Below are positions 7,912 to 16,654 of a stretch of DNA of 64,000 nucleotides, piece after piece. The notes beneath the pieces are model-generated. The model saw nothing but the letters and a program-made list of their open reading frames with translations. It was not told where the DNA came from and did no database searches. The position numbers were made by a program, and so were the translations under genes. This stretch comes from Polynucleobacter kasalickyi (GTDB lineage: Bacteria; Pseudomonadota; Gammaproteobacteria; Burkholderiales; Burkholderiaceae). Position 1 is the first letter of the stretch, and every line of letters begins with the position of its first letter. Location: positions 62,001 through 126,000 of the forward strand of contig NZ_FWXJ01000002.1 of assembly GCF_900176405.1 (NCBI RefSeq). The letters run 5' to 3'.

Positions 7912-9639
7912 TTATTGGCTAGCAAGTGGTTTACGAACAATGACTCTTAAGTGATCCTGGGCAATCAGTTGCATCGGGAATGCTTGTTGAGTCAGCTCAT
8001 GATACTTGGGCTGGGTCAGGATTGCAAAAGCATCTTGATGCGGATTGGCTTGCCACTCCTGCATCCAATCGGCTGTCCTGCTGATCCATTTTTTGGGTTC
8101 TTGGCCAATTCCGAAAGCCAGTTCATCTTCGAAGTTCACCATGATACTTGGGTGTTCTAGATAAAAAGGTAGCGTATGTTCTAAGGTTTCCACAGAATAA
8201 AGAGGGGTACTTGGTTTGAGTAAAGGTTTTACTTGTTGGGCGATTTCGATACCCGATAAAAGTCGCCCAACATGCTCATGGGATAAACCGGCTGTTAAGG
8301 TAACGAATAAAAAGGTGGCGGAGTAGATTCCCAGGCTGAGCATTTTTCGTTTATAAAACGACAAGGACAAAATGCAACCTATTACCCCAATGATGAGAGC
8401 CAGTCGGATGGCTTTGGCATAAGCCAAATAACTTTCTGCCTCGTAGGTTTCCCCAGAGTTTTCGATCAGCGAAATTTGCGTAAGGCCGACCAAAAAAATC
8501 AACAAGAAAAGACTGACTTGCCATAACCAGGCAACCGGAAAGAGCTTACTTTTAGTGCTAGCTAGAGTAAAGCCATGATCAATCGAAATTGCTATCATCA
8601 TCGCCAGAGCTGGGATGACAGGAATGATATAACCAGGGAGCTTGGAGTGGGAAGCACTAAAAAAGCCAAGAATCACCACAAACCAAATAAAACAAAGCCA
8701 TAAGGTTTTAGAGCTAGGTGAGTTGAGTGGTAATTTGAATCGGAAGGTGAGAATCTGCACGTTGGCCATGATGAGTTGCCACAGCCATGGAATCAGTCCC
8801 ACGCAGATCAGGGTAATAAAGAAATGCCAAGGCGCTACTCGGGCATGTTCATTGGTCGTAAAACGTTCAAAATGTTCGTGGATAAAAAAGAAGTGTAAAA
8901 AGGCCGGGTGCTCGATCGAAATCAAGATAAACCAAGGTGCACAGAGGAGGAAAAAGAGTCCAAGACCTTTTATCCAAAGCATCTGGGTCCAGCATTTCCA
9001 ATCCCAACTCGTGACGGAATATACGATCAGTACCGCACCTGGTAACACGACGCCAATTAAGCCTTTACTTAATACGGCTAAGGCCATACTTGCCCAGCAC
9101 AATAGCATCCAATATTGTTGCGACTTGGTACCTTGCGGTGCTTCCCAAGCTAATAATAGGGAGCATAAGGTAGCGCCCATGAAAAATGCCATACCCATAT
9201 CGAGCGAATTAAAGTGCCCCCCTAAAATCCATAAGGGGCTAGAGGCTAGTATCATGGCCGTACATTGACCAACCCGAGCTCCCCAAACTTTTCTAGCGGT
9301 GTAGGAGAAAAAGAAAATACCGAATAGACTAGTCAGACCACTCCAAAGTCTTGCTTGCCATTCGCCTAGCCCAAATAATTTGAATGCCAAGGCTGTCATC
9401 CAAAGATGTAATGGCGGCTTTTCGAAATATAAGTAATCGTTGTACTTCGGCACTAACCAATTGCCACTGACTAGCATTTCCCTAGCGATTTCAGCATATC
9501 TGCCTTCGTCGGAGGGGATTAAGTGACGAAACCCCAGGGTGCCTAGCCAAACCAAAGCCAGTACGAAATACAACAACCAATGACCCTGTTGCTGTAATCG
9601 GCCTAAAAAGTTAAGGGGTATTTGCTTGGTTTGCGTCAT
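7912..9639 (-). CDS. arnT: Lipid A L-Ara4N transferase ArnT (PMT/GT83 family)
   Basis: Transfers L-Ara4N from undecaprenyl phosphate to lipid A phosphates on the periplasmic side, lowering the negative surface charge and raising resistance to cationic peptides. The protein is 575 residues from the ATG at 9639 and has about a dozen hydrophobic segments. The first periplasmic loop HLIPSDEGRYAEIAREM carries the conserved acidic residue of PMT-family enzymes, and NDYLYFEKPPLHLWM is characteristic of ArnT. A TTG at 9651 would add four residues and overlap the preceding stop by four bases. E. coli ArnT has 550 residues, so the length fits. Other PMT-family glycosyltransferases are possible by domain alone, but the adjacent arn genes support ArnT. 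Confidence 0.9.
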   Translation of the reverse strand: MTQTKQIPLNFLGRLQQQGHWLLYFVLALVWLGTLGFRHLIPSDEGRYAEIAREMLVSGNWLVPKYNDYLYFEKPPLHLWMTALAFKLFGLGEWQARLWSGLTSLFGIFFFSYTARKVWGARVGQCTAMILASSPLWILGGHFNSLDMGMAFFMGATLCSLLLAWEAPQGTKSQQYWMLLCWASMALAVLSKGLIGVVLPGAVLIVYSVTSWDWKCWTQMLWIKGLGLFFLLCAPWFILISIEHPAFLHFFFIHEHFERFTTNEHARVAPWHFFITLICVGLIPWLWQLIMANVQILTFRFKLPLNSPSSKTLWLCFIWFVVILGFFSASHSKLPGYIIPVIPALAMMIAISIDHGFTLASTKSKLFPVAWLWQVSLFLLIFLVGLTQISLIENSGETYEAESYLAYAKAIRLALIIGVIGCILSLSFYKRKMLSLGIYSATFLFVTLTAGLSHEHVGRLLSGIEIAQQVKPLLKPSTPLYSVETLEHTLPFYLEHPSIMVNFEDELAFGIGQEPKKWISRTADWMQEWQANPHQDAFAILTQPKYHELTQQAFPMQLIAQDHLRVIVRKPLASQ

Positions 9640-9647
9640 CTTTGAAG

Positions 9648-10040
9648 TCAATTGGCTACCACTGGTGTCGTTTCAATTAAAAAGGCACCGAGCACTAACC
9701 TGCCTTCACCCATTAAAATATTGTAGGTTCTACAGGCTGCTTGGGTGGTCATTGCTTCAAAGCCAATCTTGGCTTTATACAAGTCTTGCATGAGATTTGG
9801 ACTGACAAAGCGATGTTTTAAACCACTGCCAAGGATCACCAACTCAGGACGTAACTCCGTAATGAGCTCGAAATGGGAGCGCTCAAGAAGATTGAAATTC
9901 GTGATATTCCAAGGGGTAATCGCACCTTCAGGCATCACTAAAATGGAAGATTCATATCGTACGGTATTAATCTCGATATAAGAATCTTCAATTCTAGTAA
10001 CTGTATTGAGGGCGGAGAGTGGGTCAGGTTGGAGTTTCAA
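9648..10040 (-). CDS. Mth938/NDUFAF3-like domain protein (DUF498)
   Basis: A 130-residue protein with the Mth938-like fold signature: the strand VMPEGAITPWNI, then ELVILGSGLKHRFV, and the C-terminal GFEAMTTQAACRTYNILMGEGR. The family includes the mitochondrial complex I assembly factor NDUFAF3; its bacterial role is not established. The start is a TTG at 10040 with GAGG about seven bases upstream, and no ATG or GTG precedes the conserved region. It is the first gene of the minus-strand arn block, and its stop lies within a few bases of the arnT start. Its presence there may simply reflect a shared promoter. Confidence 0.82.
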   Translation of the reverse strand: MKLQPDPLSALNTVTRIEDSYIEINTVRYESSILVMPEGAITPWNITNFNLLERSHFELITELRPELVILGSGLKHRFVSPNLMQDLYKAKIGFEAMTTQAACRTYNILMGEGRLVLGAFLIETTPVVAN

Positions 10041-10113
10041 GGCTTACCTCTGTCATAATATGACTATTATAACTAGCGTTTGTCCGCTAAAAGTTTGAGA
10101 GATCTAATTTACC

Positions 10114-11352
10114 GTGAAAACTTTTTTAAAATCCGAAAAACTAAATAATGTTTGTTACGACATTCGTGGGCCTGTGCTCGAGCTAGCCACGCGTATGGAA
10201 GAAGAAGGTCAAAAAATTATCAAATTGAACATTGGTAATGTAGGGGTATTTGGCTTTGATCCACCGGAAGAAATTCAGTTGGATATGATTCGTAATCTAC
10301 ATCATGCTGCCGCATATTCTGATTCCAAAGGTATTTTTACTGCGCGTAAAGCAATCATGCATTATTGCCAACAAAAAAATATCCAAGGCGTTGAAGTAGA
10401 TGATATCTACACTGGCAACGGTGTTTCCGAGTTAATTGTCCTAGCGATGAATGCACTTCTGAATGACGGCGATGAAATTTTAGTGCCAACGCCAGACTAT
10501 CCTTTATGGACCGCGGCGGTCAGCTTGTCGAGTGGTAAGCCGATTCATTATTTGTGCGATGAAAGTAAAGACTGGGCGCCAGATTTAGAGGATTTAAAGT
10601 CAAAGATTAGTAGTAAGACCAAGGGTATTGTCATCATTAACCCGAATAATCCAACGGGTGCGATTTATTCTGATGAGGTCTTACAGCAAATTGTGCAAAT
10701 GGCAAGAGAGCATGGCTTGATTATTTTTGCTGACGAGATTTACGATAAGACCTTGTACGACGGTCATACCCATACTTCGATTGCTTCTTTAGCAACAGAT
10801 GTTCTGATGATTACTTTTAACGGACTGTCTAAAAATTATCGTGCTTGTGGTTACCGTGCGGGTTGGATGATTGTTTCTGGCGATAAAAGTGGTGCGAAAG
10901 ACTATATTGAAGGTTTAAACATGCTTTCCTCCATGCGTTTATGTGCCAACGTCCCAGGTCAGTGGGCGATACAAACCGCCTTGGGGGGGTATCAAAGTAT
11001 TAATGAACTGGTTGGCGAGGGTGGACGTTTGCGTCGTCAGCGGGATTTGGCTTATGACTTAATTACCAAAATACCGGGTGTCAGTTGCGTAAAACCCGCC
11101 GCGGCCCTTTATTTATTTCCAAAACTGGATCCAAAAATCTATCCAATTCAGGATGACCAAGCCTTTATTGCGGATTTACTCCGAGATGAAAAAGTACTGT
11201 TAGTACAAGGAAGTGGTTTTAACTGGCCGCATCCTGATCACTTCCGGGTGGTCTTTTTACCGAATGAGGATGTTTTGCGAGATGCAATCAAACGACTGGC
11301 CCGTTTTCTGGAAAAATACCGAAAAAAAATGGGAACTGAGTCTCTCGTTTAA
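10114..11352 (+). CDS. alaA: Glutamate–pyruvate aminotransferase (AlaA type)
   Basis: A class I PLP aminotransferase that makes alanine from pyruvate and glutamate. The 412-residue protein matches E. coli AlaA (YfbQ) closely by eye: LNNVCYDIRGPVLELA near the start, YTGNGVSELIV, PTPDYPLWTAAVSLSSGKP, IINPNNPTGA, then the PLP lysine Lys240 in TFNGLSKNYR, and SMRLCANVPGQWAIQTALGGYQSI. One departure is NIGNVGVFGFD, where AlaA proteins have Pro after the Asn (NIGNPAPFGFD). The start is a GTG at 10114. It stands upstream of hom–thrC, so the three form an amino-acid biosynthesis group. AlaC is the alternative, but the sequence is nearer AlaA. Confidence 0.88.
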   Translation: MKTFLKSEKLNNVCYDIRGPVLELATRMEEEGQKIIKLNIGNVGVFGFDPPEEIQLDMIRNLHHAAAYSDSKGIFTARKAIMHYCQQKNIQGVEVDDIYTGNGVSELIVLAMNALLNDGDEILVPTPDYPLWTAAVSLSSGKPIHYLCDESKDWAPDLEDLKSKISSKTKGIVIINPNNPTGAIYSDEVLQQIVQMAREHGLIIFADEIYDKTLYDGHTHTSIASLATDVLMITFNGLSKNYRACGYRAGWMIVSGDKSGAKDYIEGLNMLSSMRLCANVPGQWAIQTALGGYQSINELVGEGGRLRRQRDLAYDLITKIPGVSCVKPAAALYLFPKLDPKIYPIQDDQAFIADLLRDEKVLLVQGSGFNWPHPDHFRVVFLPNEDVLRDAIKRLARFLEKYRKKMGTESLV

Positions 11353-11424
11353 CTTGCGACTAAAATAGTAGTTTTAGGACCTCAGCCTCGTTGAGGTCAT
11401 CGATCATTAAATAAGAATTTGAAC

Positions 11425-12735
11425 ATGAAACCAATACAAGTAGGATTATTAGGCGCGGGCACCGTGGGTGGTGGAGTATTTACTGTTTTACAACGTAATC
11501 ATGAAGAAATTGAGCGGCGTGCTGGGCGTGGCATTGAGATTGCGGTAGTCGCTGATCTTGATCAAGAACGTGCGGCGCAAATTGTGCAAAATCGCGCCAA
11601 GATTGTGACCGATGCTTATCAAGTGATTAATGATCCAACAGTTGAAGTGGTGATTGAATTGATTGGTGGTTATGGGATCGCTAAAACTTTGGTGTTAGCA
11701 GCGATTGCAGCCGGTAAACATGTTGTCACGGCGAATAAAGCGCTCATCGCGGTCCATGGTAACGAAATTTTCGCGGCGGCTAGAGAGAAGGGCGTGATTG
11801 TCGCCTTTGAAGCGGCTGTTGCTGGCGGTATTCCAATTATCAAAGCTCTACGAGAAGGTCTAACAGCGAATCGGATTGAGTGGATTGCGGGCATCATCAA
11901 TGGCACTACTAACTTTATTTTGAGCGAAATGCGTGATAAAGGTTTGGATTTTGAGGTGGTGTTAAAGGAAGCGCAGCGTTTAGGCTATGCTGAGGCAGAT
12001 CCAACCTTTGATATTGAAGGGATTGATGCCGCTCACAAAGCTTCAATTATGAGTGCGATTGCTTTTGGGGTGCCGGTACAGTTTGACAAAGCGCATGTTG
12101 AAGGTATTACCAATTTAGCTGCGATCGACATTAAGTATGCTGAGGAACTGGGCTATCGAATTAAATTACTCGGTATTACGAAGCGCACTCCAGACGGTAT
12201 TGAATTGCGCGTGCATCCTACCTTGATTCCAAAAGATCGTTTAATTGCCAATGTCGAAGGTGCTATGAATGCAGTACAAGTCTTTGGTGATGCAGTTGGT
12301 ACGACACTCTATTACGGCAAAGGTGCCGGTTCCGAACCAACCGCCTCAGCGGTGATTGCGGATCTGGTCGATGTGGTCCGTTACCAATCGGTGCCAGCAG
12401 ATAAACGGGTGCCCTACTTAGCTTTCCAAGAAGACAAAGTGATTAATACCGTAGTGATGCCAATTGGTGAAATCACGACGAGTTATTATTTGCGTCTGAA
12501 AGTGGCGGATGAAACGGGTGTGCTTGCCAACATTACTAAAATCTTGGCAGATCAAGATATTTCGATTGATGCTTTATTGCAAAAAGAAGCTTTAGCTGGT
12601 CAAAATCAAACGGATTTGATTATTTTGACGCACAAAACTCAAGAAAAGCGGATGTTATCTGCGATTGAACATATGACGAAATTACCTACCGTTTTAGGTG
12701 GTGTCATCAAAATTCGTTTGGAAGAACTCAGTTAA
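11425..12735 (+). CDS. hom: Homoserine dehydrogenase
   Basis: NAD(P)-dependent reduction of aspartate semialdehyde to homoserine in the threonine/methionine pathway. The protein has 436 residues from the ATG at 11425; a TTG two codons upstream is open but unnecessary. The N-terminal Rossmann motif is VGLLGAGTVGGGVF. The catalytic region IAGIINGTTNFIL and LGYAEADPTFDIEGIDAAHKASI, with the conserved Asp and Lys, is complete. A C-terminal ACT domain starts at about residue 350 (YYLRLKVADETGVLANITKIL), which suggests feedback control by threonine. It is monofunctional, without an aspartokinase domain. thrC follows after 14 bases. Confidence 0.96.
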   Translation: MKPIQVGLLGAGTVGGGVFTVLQRNHEEIERRAGRGIEIAVVADLDQERAAQIVQNRAKIVTDAYQVINDPTVEVVIELIGGYGIAKTLVLAAIAAGKHVVTANKALIAVHGNEIFAAAREKGVIVAFEAAVAGGIPIIKALREGLTANRIEWIAGIINGTTNFILSEMRDKGLDFEVVLKEAQRLGYAEADPTFDIEGIDAAHKASIMSAIAFGVPVQFDKAHVEGITNLAAIDIKYAEELGYRIKLLGITKRTPDGIELRVHPTLIPKDRLIANVEGAMNAVQVFGDAVGTTLYYGKGAGSEPTASAVIADLVDVVRYQSVPADKRVPYLAFQEDKVINTVVMPIGEITTSYYLRLKVADETGVLANITKILADQDISIDALLQKEALAGQNQTDLIILTHKTQEKRMLSAIEHMTKLPTVLGGVIKIRLEELS

Positions 12736-12749
12736 TTAAGGCCGTTTTT

Positions 12750-14210
12750 ATGCGTTATATCTCCACTAGAGGTAGTCAACAAAACCTCTCTTTTTTACAA
12801 ATTTTGTTAGCTGGTTTAGCGCCTGATGGTGGCTTGTATTTGCCAGAAACTTATCCGCAAGTTAGTCAGGCAACTGTAGACAGTTGGCGTGGTCTGAGTT
12901 ATGCACAATTAGCATTTGAGGTGTTAAGTCTGTATGCGGATGATATTCCAGCGGAAGATTTACGGGCGATTTGTGAAAAAACTTATACCAAAGAAGTCTA
13001 TTGCCACGCTCGCGCAGGTGATCAACCGAGTGATATTACGCCGGTACACTGGTTAGGCGAAGAAACAGTGGTCAATGGTCAAGGAACCACGTCGATTGGC
13101 CTCTTAAGCTTATCCAATGGTCCCACCTTGGCTTTTAAAGACATGGCGATGCAACTCTTAGGGAATTTATTTGAATATGCTTTGGCGCGTGAAAATAAAG
13201 AATTGAATATCCTGGGTGCCACTTCAGGGGATACTGGGAGTGCTGCGGAATACGCGATGCGCGGCAAAAAAGGGATTAAGGTGTTCATGTTGTCCCCTAA
13301 AGGCAAGATGAGCCCCTTCCAATGTGCCCAAATGTATTCTTTAACCGATGAAAACATCTTTAATATCGCCATTGAAGGTGTGTTTGATGATGCGCAAGAT
13401 ATTGTGAAAGCCGTCAGTAATGACCTTAGCTTTAAAGCAGAGCATCAAATTGGCACGGTGAACTCGATTAACTGGGCGCGGGTTGTGGCGCAAGTGGTTT
13501 ATTATTTTGCTGGTTACCTAAGATCGACTAATAATAGTTCTGAGAAAGTGTCATTTTGTGTCCCAAGCGGCAATTTTGGTAATGTCTGTGCGGGTCATAT
13601 TGCTCGCATGATGGGTCTGCCGATTGAAAAATTAATCGTGGCGACGAATGAAAACGATGTCTTAGATGAGTTTTTCAAAACTGGGGTATACCGCGCCAGA
13701 AAATCTGCGGAAACTTTTCATACCTCGAGTCCATCCATGGATATCTCCAAAGCCAGTAACTTTGAGCGCTTTGTATTTGACTGGTTAGGGCGCGATGGTG
13801 CTCAAGTCGCGAAATTATTTAAACAAGTCGATACTACCGGTGGCTTTGATTATTCCAATACGGAACAGTTGCAGGCGATTGCGCAATATGGCTTTGTATC
13901 AGGCAGAAGTACCCATACGGATCGGATTCATACGATTCAGAGTGTTGCCAGTTTATACGACACTGTCATTGATACCCATACCGCAGATGGTATGAAAGTG
14001 GCACGCGAATATTTAACTGCCGGTGTCAAGATGTTGGTGTTAGAAACGGCTTTACCGATTAAGTTTGCCAGTACGATTGAAGAAGCCTTAGGACATCCAC
14101 CAAGTCGACCGAGTGCTTTCGAGGGGATTGAAGATTTACCTCAGCAAGTTACCGAGATGGCGCCGGATGTGCAAGTTGTAAAACAATTTATTGTTGACCA
14201 TACTGTATGA
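12750..14210 (+). CDS. thrC: Threonine synthase
   Basis: PLP-dependent conversion of O-phosphohomoserine to threonine. The protein has 486 residues. It begins MRYISTRG and has LLAGLAPDGGLYLPE, typical of the proteobacterial thrC subfamily. The PLP lysine is Lys130 in PTLAFKDMAMQ. GATSGDTGSAAEYAMRGK supplies the phosphate-binding loop, and FCVPSGNFGNVCAGHIA is also conserved. TAAGG lies eight bases before the ATG. The stop overlaps the moeA start by four bases (ATGA), so hom, thrC and moeA are probably on one transcript. thrB is not in the window. Confidence 0.96.
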   Translation: MRYISTRGSQQNLSFLQILLAGLAPDGGLYLPETYPQVSQATVDSWRGLSYAQLAFEVLSLYADDIPAEDLRAICEKTYTKEVYCHARAGDQPSDITPVHWLGEETVVNGQGTTSIGLLSLSNGPTLAFKDMAMQLLGNLFEYALARENKELNILGATSGDTGSAAEYAMRGKKGIKVFMLSPKGKMSPFQCAQMYSLTDENIFNIAIEGVFDDAQDIVKAVSNDLSFKAEHQIGTVNSINWARVVAQVVYYFAGYLRSTNNSSEKVSFCVPSGNFGNVCAGHIARMMGLPIEKLIVATNENDVLDEFFKTGVYRARKSAETFHTSSPSMDISKASNFERFVFDWLGRDGAQVAKLFKQVDTTGGFDYSNTEQLQAIAQYGFVSGRSTHTDRIHTIQSVASLYDTVIDTHTADGMKVAREYLTAGVKMLVLETALPIKFASTIEEALGHPPSRPSAFEGIEDLPQQVTEMAPDVQVVKQFIVDHTV

Positions 14211-15457
14211 GTGAGCCAAAGAAGCAAGCGATGAAAACTGCAGCCGATGCCCTAGAGTTATTATTGGCTAGGGCACAAACGGTCAAAGAGTCTGAATTGG
14301 TAACGGTTCAAGAGGCCTTGGGTCGTGTCTTGGCAGTAGATCAAATCAGTCAAGTGAGTGTGCCACCGGCCGATAATACCCAAATGGATGGCTATGTGAT
14401 GCGTGCGGCGGATATTACCGAAGCGGGTGCTGTGCTGACTGTTTCCCAGCGGATTCCAGCAGGCAGTGTGGGGGCGACCTTAATGCCTGGCACCATTGCA
14501 CGGATTTTTACGGGTGCAAATATTCCGGCAGGGGCGGATGCCGTGGTCATGCAAGAAGATTGCGAAGTCATTACGCAGCCAAATAGTGAAGGCGTTGATT
14601 ACACGGTGCGAGTCAAGCAAGTGCCACAAAGTGGTCAGTGGATTCGTAGCTGTGGTGAAGATATCCAAGCAGGGCAAGTGGTTTTGCAACGAGGAACTTT
14701 ATTAAGACCTCAGGAACTTGGCGTTGCTGCATCGGCAGGCATTACCCATTTAGAAGTCTTTCGTCGTGTAAAAGTAGCGGTATTCTTTACGGGTGATGAA
14801 TTAACTTTGCCTGGTCAGCCTTTAAAACCTGGTGGTATTTATAACTCGAATCGCGATACCTTACTCGCCTGTCTGAAGTCGCTTGGTTGCGAGGCGACTG
14901 ACTTTGGGATTGTGCCAGATACTTTAGAGTCTACCCGCCAAACCCTGCGACAAGCTGCAATCGGTCATGATTTGATTGTGACTTCCGGCGGTGTGTCAGT
15001 CGGAGAAGAAGATCACATTAAACCAGCAGTCACGGCTGAAGGTAGTTTAGATATGTGGCAAATTGCGATTAAGCCAGGTAAACCACTCGCTTTTGGCCAA
15101 ATTCCTAAAGGCACTGAGCAAACTTGGTTTATGGGCTTGCCGGGTAATCCCGTGTCAAGTTTTGTGACCTTCTTGTTATTTGTGCAACCCTTTATTGCGG
15201 CGCTACAAGGTAGACCAACTCGACCACTGCAGAAATATCCTTTGTTAGCAAATTTTGATTGGCTCAAACCCGATCGTAGAAATGAATTTTTGCGAGTTCG
15301 CATCAATGATGCTGGTACGGTTGATTTATTTTCGAATCAAAGCTCTGGTGTTCTGACGAGTGCTGCTTGGGGGGATGGCTTAATTGATGTGCCGGCAGGT
15401 ACCAAGATTACTAAAGGTGATACGGTACACTTTATTCCTTTTACCCAATTCTGTTAA
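14207..15457 (+). CDS. moeA: Molybdopterin molybdenumtransferase MoeA
   Basis: Inserts molybdate into adenylylated molybdopterin to complete the molybdenum cofactor. The protein has 416 residues, close to E. coli MoeA (411). Visible family motifs are PPADNTQMDGYVMRA, FTGANIPAGADAVVMQEDC, the MoCF-domain VAVFFTGDEL, IYNSNRD, TSGGVSVGEEDHI and GLPGNPVSSFV. The start codon overlaps the thrC stop. moaD and moaE follow, making a Moco synthesis group. Moco-dependent enzymes themselves are not in this window; SoxCD, which would use Moco, is absent here. Confidence 0.95.
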   Translation: MSEPKKQAMKTAADALELLLARAQTVKESELVTVQEALGRVLAVDQISQVSVPPADNTQMDGYVMRAADITEAGAVLTVSQRIPAGSVGATLMPGTIARIFTGANIPAGADAVVMQEDCEVITQPNSEGVDYTVRVKQVPQSGQWIRSCGEDIQAGQVVLQRGTLLRPQELGVAASAGITHLEVFRRVKVAVFFTGDELTLPGQPLKPGGIYNSNRDTLLACLKSLGCEATDFGIVPDTLESTRQTLRQAAIGHDLIVTSGGVSVGEEDHIKPAVTAEGSLDMWQIAIKPGKPLAFGQIPKGTEQTWFMGLPGNPVSSFVTFLLFVQPFIAALQGRPTRPLQKYPLLANFDWLKPDRRNEFLRVRINDAGTVDLFSNQSSGVLTSAAWGDGLIDVPAGTKITKGDTVHFIPFTQFC

Positions 15458-15468
15458 GAAGGCCTGTC

Positions 15469-15726
15469 GTGAACATTAAACTACGCTTTTTTGCCTCGCT
15501 CAGAGAAAGTTTAGAACTCAGTGAAATGGATCTCACTGTGCCGCCTGATGTAAAAACGATTGCCCAATTACGTAACTATCTGATGAATATTGATGCGCTT
15601 TGGGCGGATACCTTGGCACTCAAAAAACCGATTCGAGTGGCACAGCATCAAACGATGGTGGAGCCGGATACGCTGCTTGAGGAGGGTGCTGAAGTGGCAT
15701 TTTTCCCACCAGTTACTGGTGGTTAG
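15469..15726 (+). CDS. moaD: Molybdopterin synthase sulfur-carrier subunit MoaD
   Basis: The small subunit of molybdopterin synthase. It carries a C-terminal thiocarboxylate that supplies the dithiolene sulfur. The protein is 85 residues with a ubiquitin-like beta-grasp fold pattern and ends in the required Gly-Gly (FFPPVTGG). The start is a GTG at 15469 with AAGG seven bases upstream. It lies 11 bases after moeA and 44 bases before moaE. Confidence 0.94.
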   Translation: MNIKLRFFASLRESLELSEMDLTVPPDVKTIAQLRNYLMNIDALWADTLALKKPIRVAQHQTMVEPDTLLEEGAEVAFFPPVTGG

Positions 15727-15770
15727 TGCTTTTTTGTCATTCAACGAACCATAGACAAGCCTCACTTAAA

Positions 15771-16229
15771 ATGAAAATTGCTATTCAAACTGAAGATTTT
15801 GATGTCTCTGCTGAATTAAAAGTTTTAAGTGAGAACCTACCGCAAATCGGCGGTATTAATGTCTTTGTCGGAACCGTACGCGCCAATCATCTTGGCGATA
15901 CTGTTTCTGCCATGAGTCTTGAACACTATCCTGGGATGACAGAAAAATCCCTAGAAGAGATTCTTCATCAAGCGAAGAAGCGTTGGGATGTGTTGAATGC
16001 CACCATTATTCATCGGGTTGGTGACCTCAAAGTCGGTGATCAAATTGTTTTGGTGGCAATTGCTAGTACCCATCGTGGCGACGCTTTTGCTGCCTGTGAG
16101 TTTGTGATGGATTATCTAAAAACCTCAGCGCCATTTTGGAAAAAAGAACAGACCGCGCAAGGAGCGCGCTGGGTAGACGCTAGAACCTCTGATGAGGAAC
16201 GCATGAAAAAATGGCAATCGACGAATTAA
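15771..16229 (+). CDS. moaE: Molybdopterin synthase catalytic subunit MoaE
   Basis: The large subunit of molybdopterin synthase, which converts precursor Z (cPMP) to molybdopterin with MoaD thiocarboxylate. The ATG at 15771 gives 152 residues, the family size; an open GTG 15 codons earlier abuts the moaD stop but adds a non-family N-terminus. The motifs FVGTVRANHLGDTVSAMSLEHYPGM, IIHRVGDLKVGDQIVLVA and APFWKKEQ (catalytic lysines) are present. This is the last gene of the moe/moa group. Confidence 0.94.
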   Translation: MKIAIQTEDFDVSAELKVLSENLPQIGGINVFVGTVRANHLGDTVSAMSLEHYPGMTEKSLEEILHQAKKRWDVLNATIIHRVGDLKVGDQIVLVAIASTHRGDAFAACEFVMDYLKTSAPFWKKEQTAQGARWVDARTSDEERMKKWQSTN

Positions 16230-16281
16230 TTCTCTGCTCGATGCCATTCCTGAAATTGGCCTAGCCCAGTCCAACTTGAAT

Positions 16282-16572
16282 TCAATTTTGATCTATATCA
16301 AAATAAGCCCTTTTATTTTTTTTAGGTAGTTTTTTTAATTGAATTTCTGCCTTTAGTGCCTCAGAATGAGTTAAGCAAGCCATTGCGTGCAGGAGTTTGA
16401 CCGGTAAGCGACCACGCGTATATTTAGCGCCTTTACCAGCATTATGGGTGGCAATTCGATCCTCTAGTGCATTGGTGATGCCCGTATAAAAGGTCCCGTC
16501 CTGGCACTCTAGTAGATATAGGTACCAAGTTTTGGGTGGTGTTGGGATACTCATTGGTTCGGTCATGAACAT
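16282..16572 (-). CDS. GIY-YIG domain protein (UPF0213/YhbQ-like)
   Basis: A 96-residue single-domain GIY-YIG protein. The catalytic pattern is seen in WYLYLLECQDGTFYTGITN, followed by the conserved Arg in LEDRIATHNAGKGAKYTRGRLPVKL. Proteins of this size are common and usually annotated as YhbQ-like putative nucleases, with no proven role. The ATG could be at 16572, 16566 or 16554; the domain begins after all three. The gene stands alone on the minus strand between moaE and clpB. Its 5' end lies only about 15 bases from the putative clpB heat-shock promoter. Confidence 0.85.
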   Translation of the reverse strand: MFMTEPMSIPTPPKTWYLYLLECQDGTFYTGITNALEDRIATHNAGKGAKYTRGRLPVKLLHAMACLTHSEALKAEIQLKKLPKKNKRAYFDIDQN

Positions 16573-16587
16573 TATTTTAGGTGAGGT

Positions 16588-16613
16588 CTTGAAATTCTGT
16601 TAAACGCACTCAT
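16588..16613 (+). promoter_or_regulatory. Sigma-32 (RpoH)-like heat-shock promoter of clpB
   Basis: CTTGAAA at 16588–16594 is followed 13 bases later by ACTCAT at 16608–16613. The enterobacterial RpoH consensus is CTTGAAA with 13–17 bases to CCCCAT. The -35 element is a perfect match and the -10 element matches four of six. It ends 41 bases before the clpB ATG. Confidence 0.75.
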
Positions 16614-16654
16614 CTAATGGTTATACCAATATTCTTATTTCTTAAGAGGAACCT

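Noticed and set aside
8642-9268. Long plus-strand open frame of 208 codons opposite arnT
   Set aside because: It lies wholly antisense to a clear arnT, has a Lys/Ser-rich composition without a recognisable domain, and has no supported start site.
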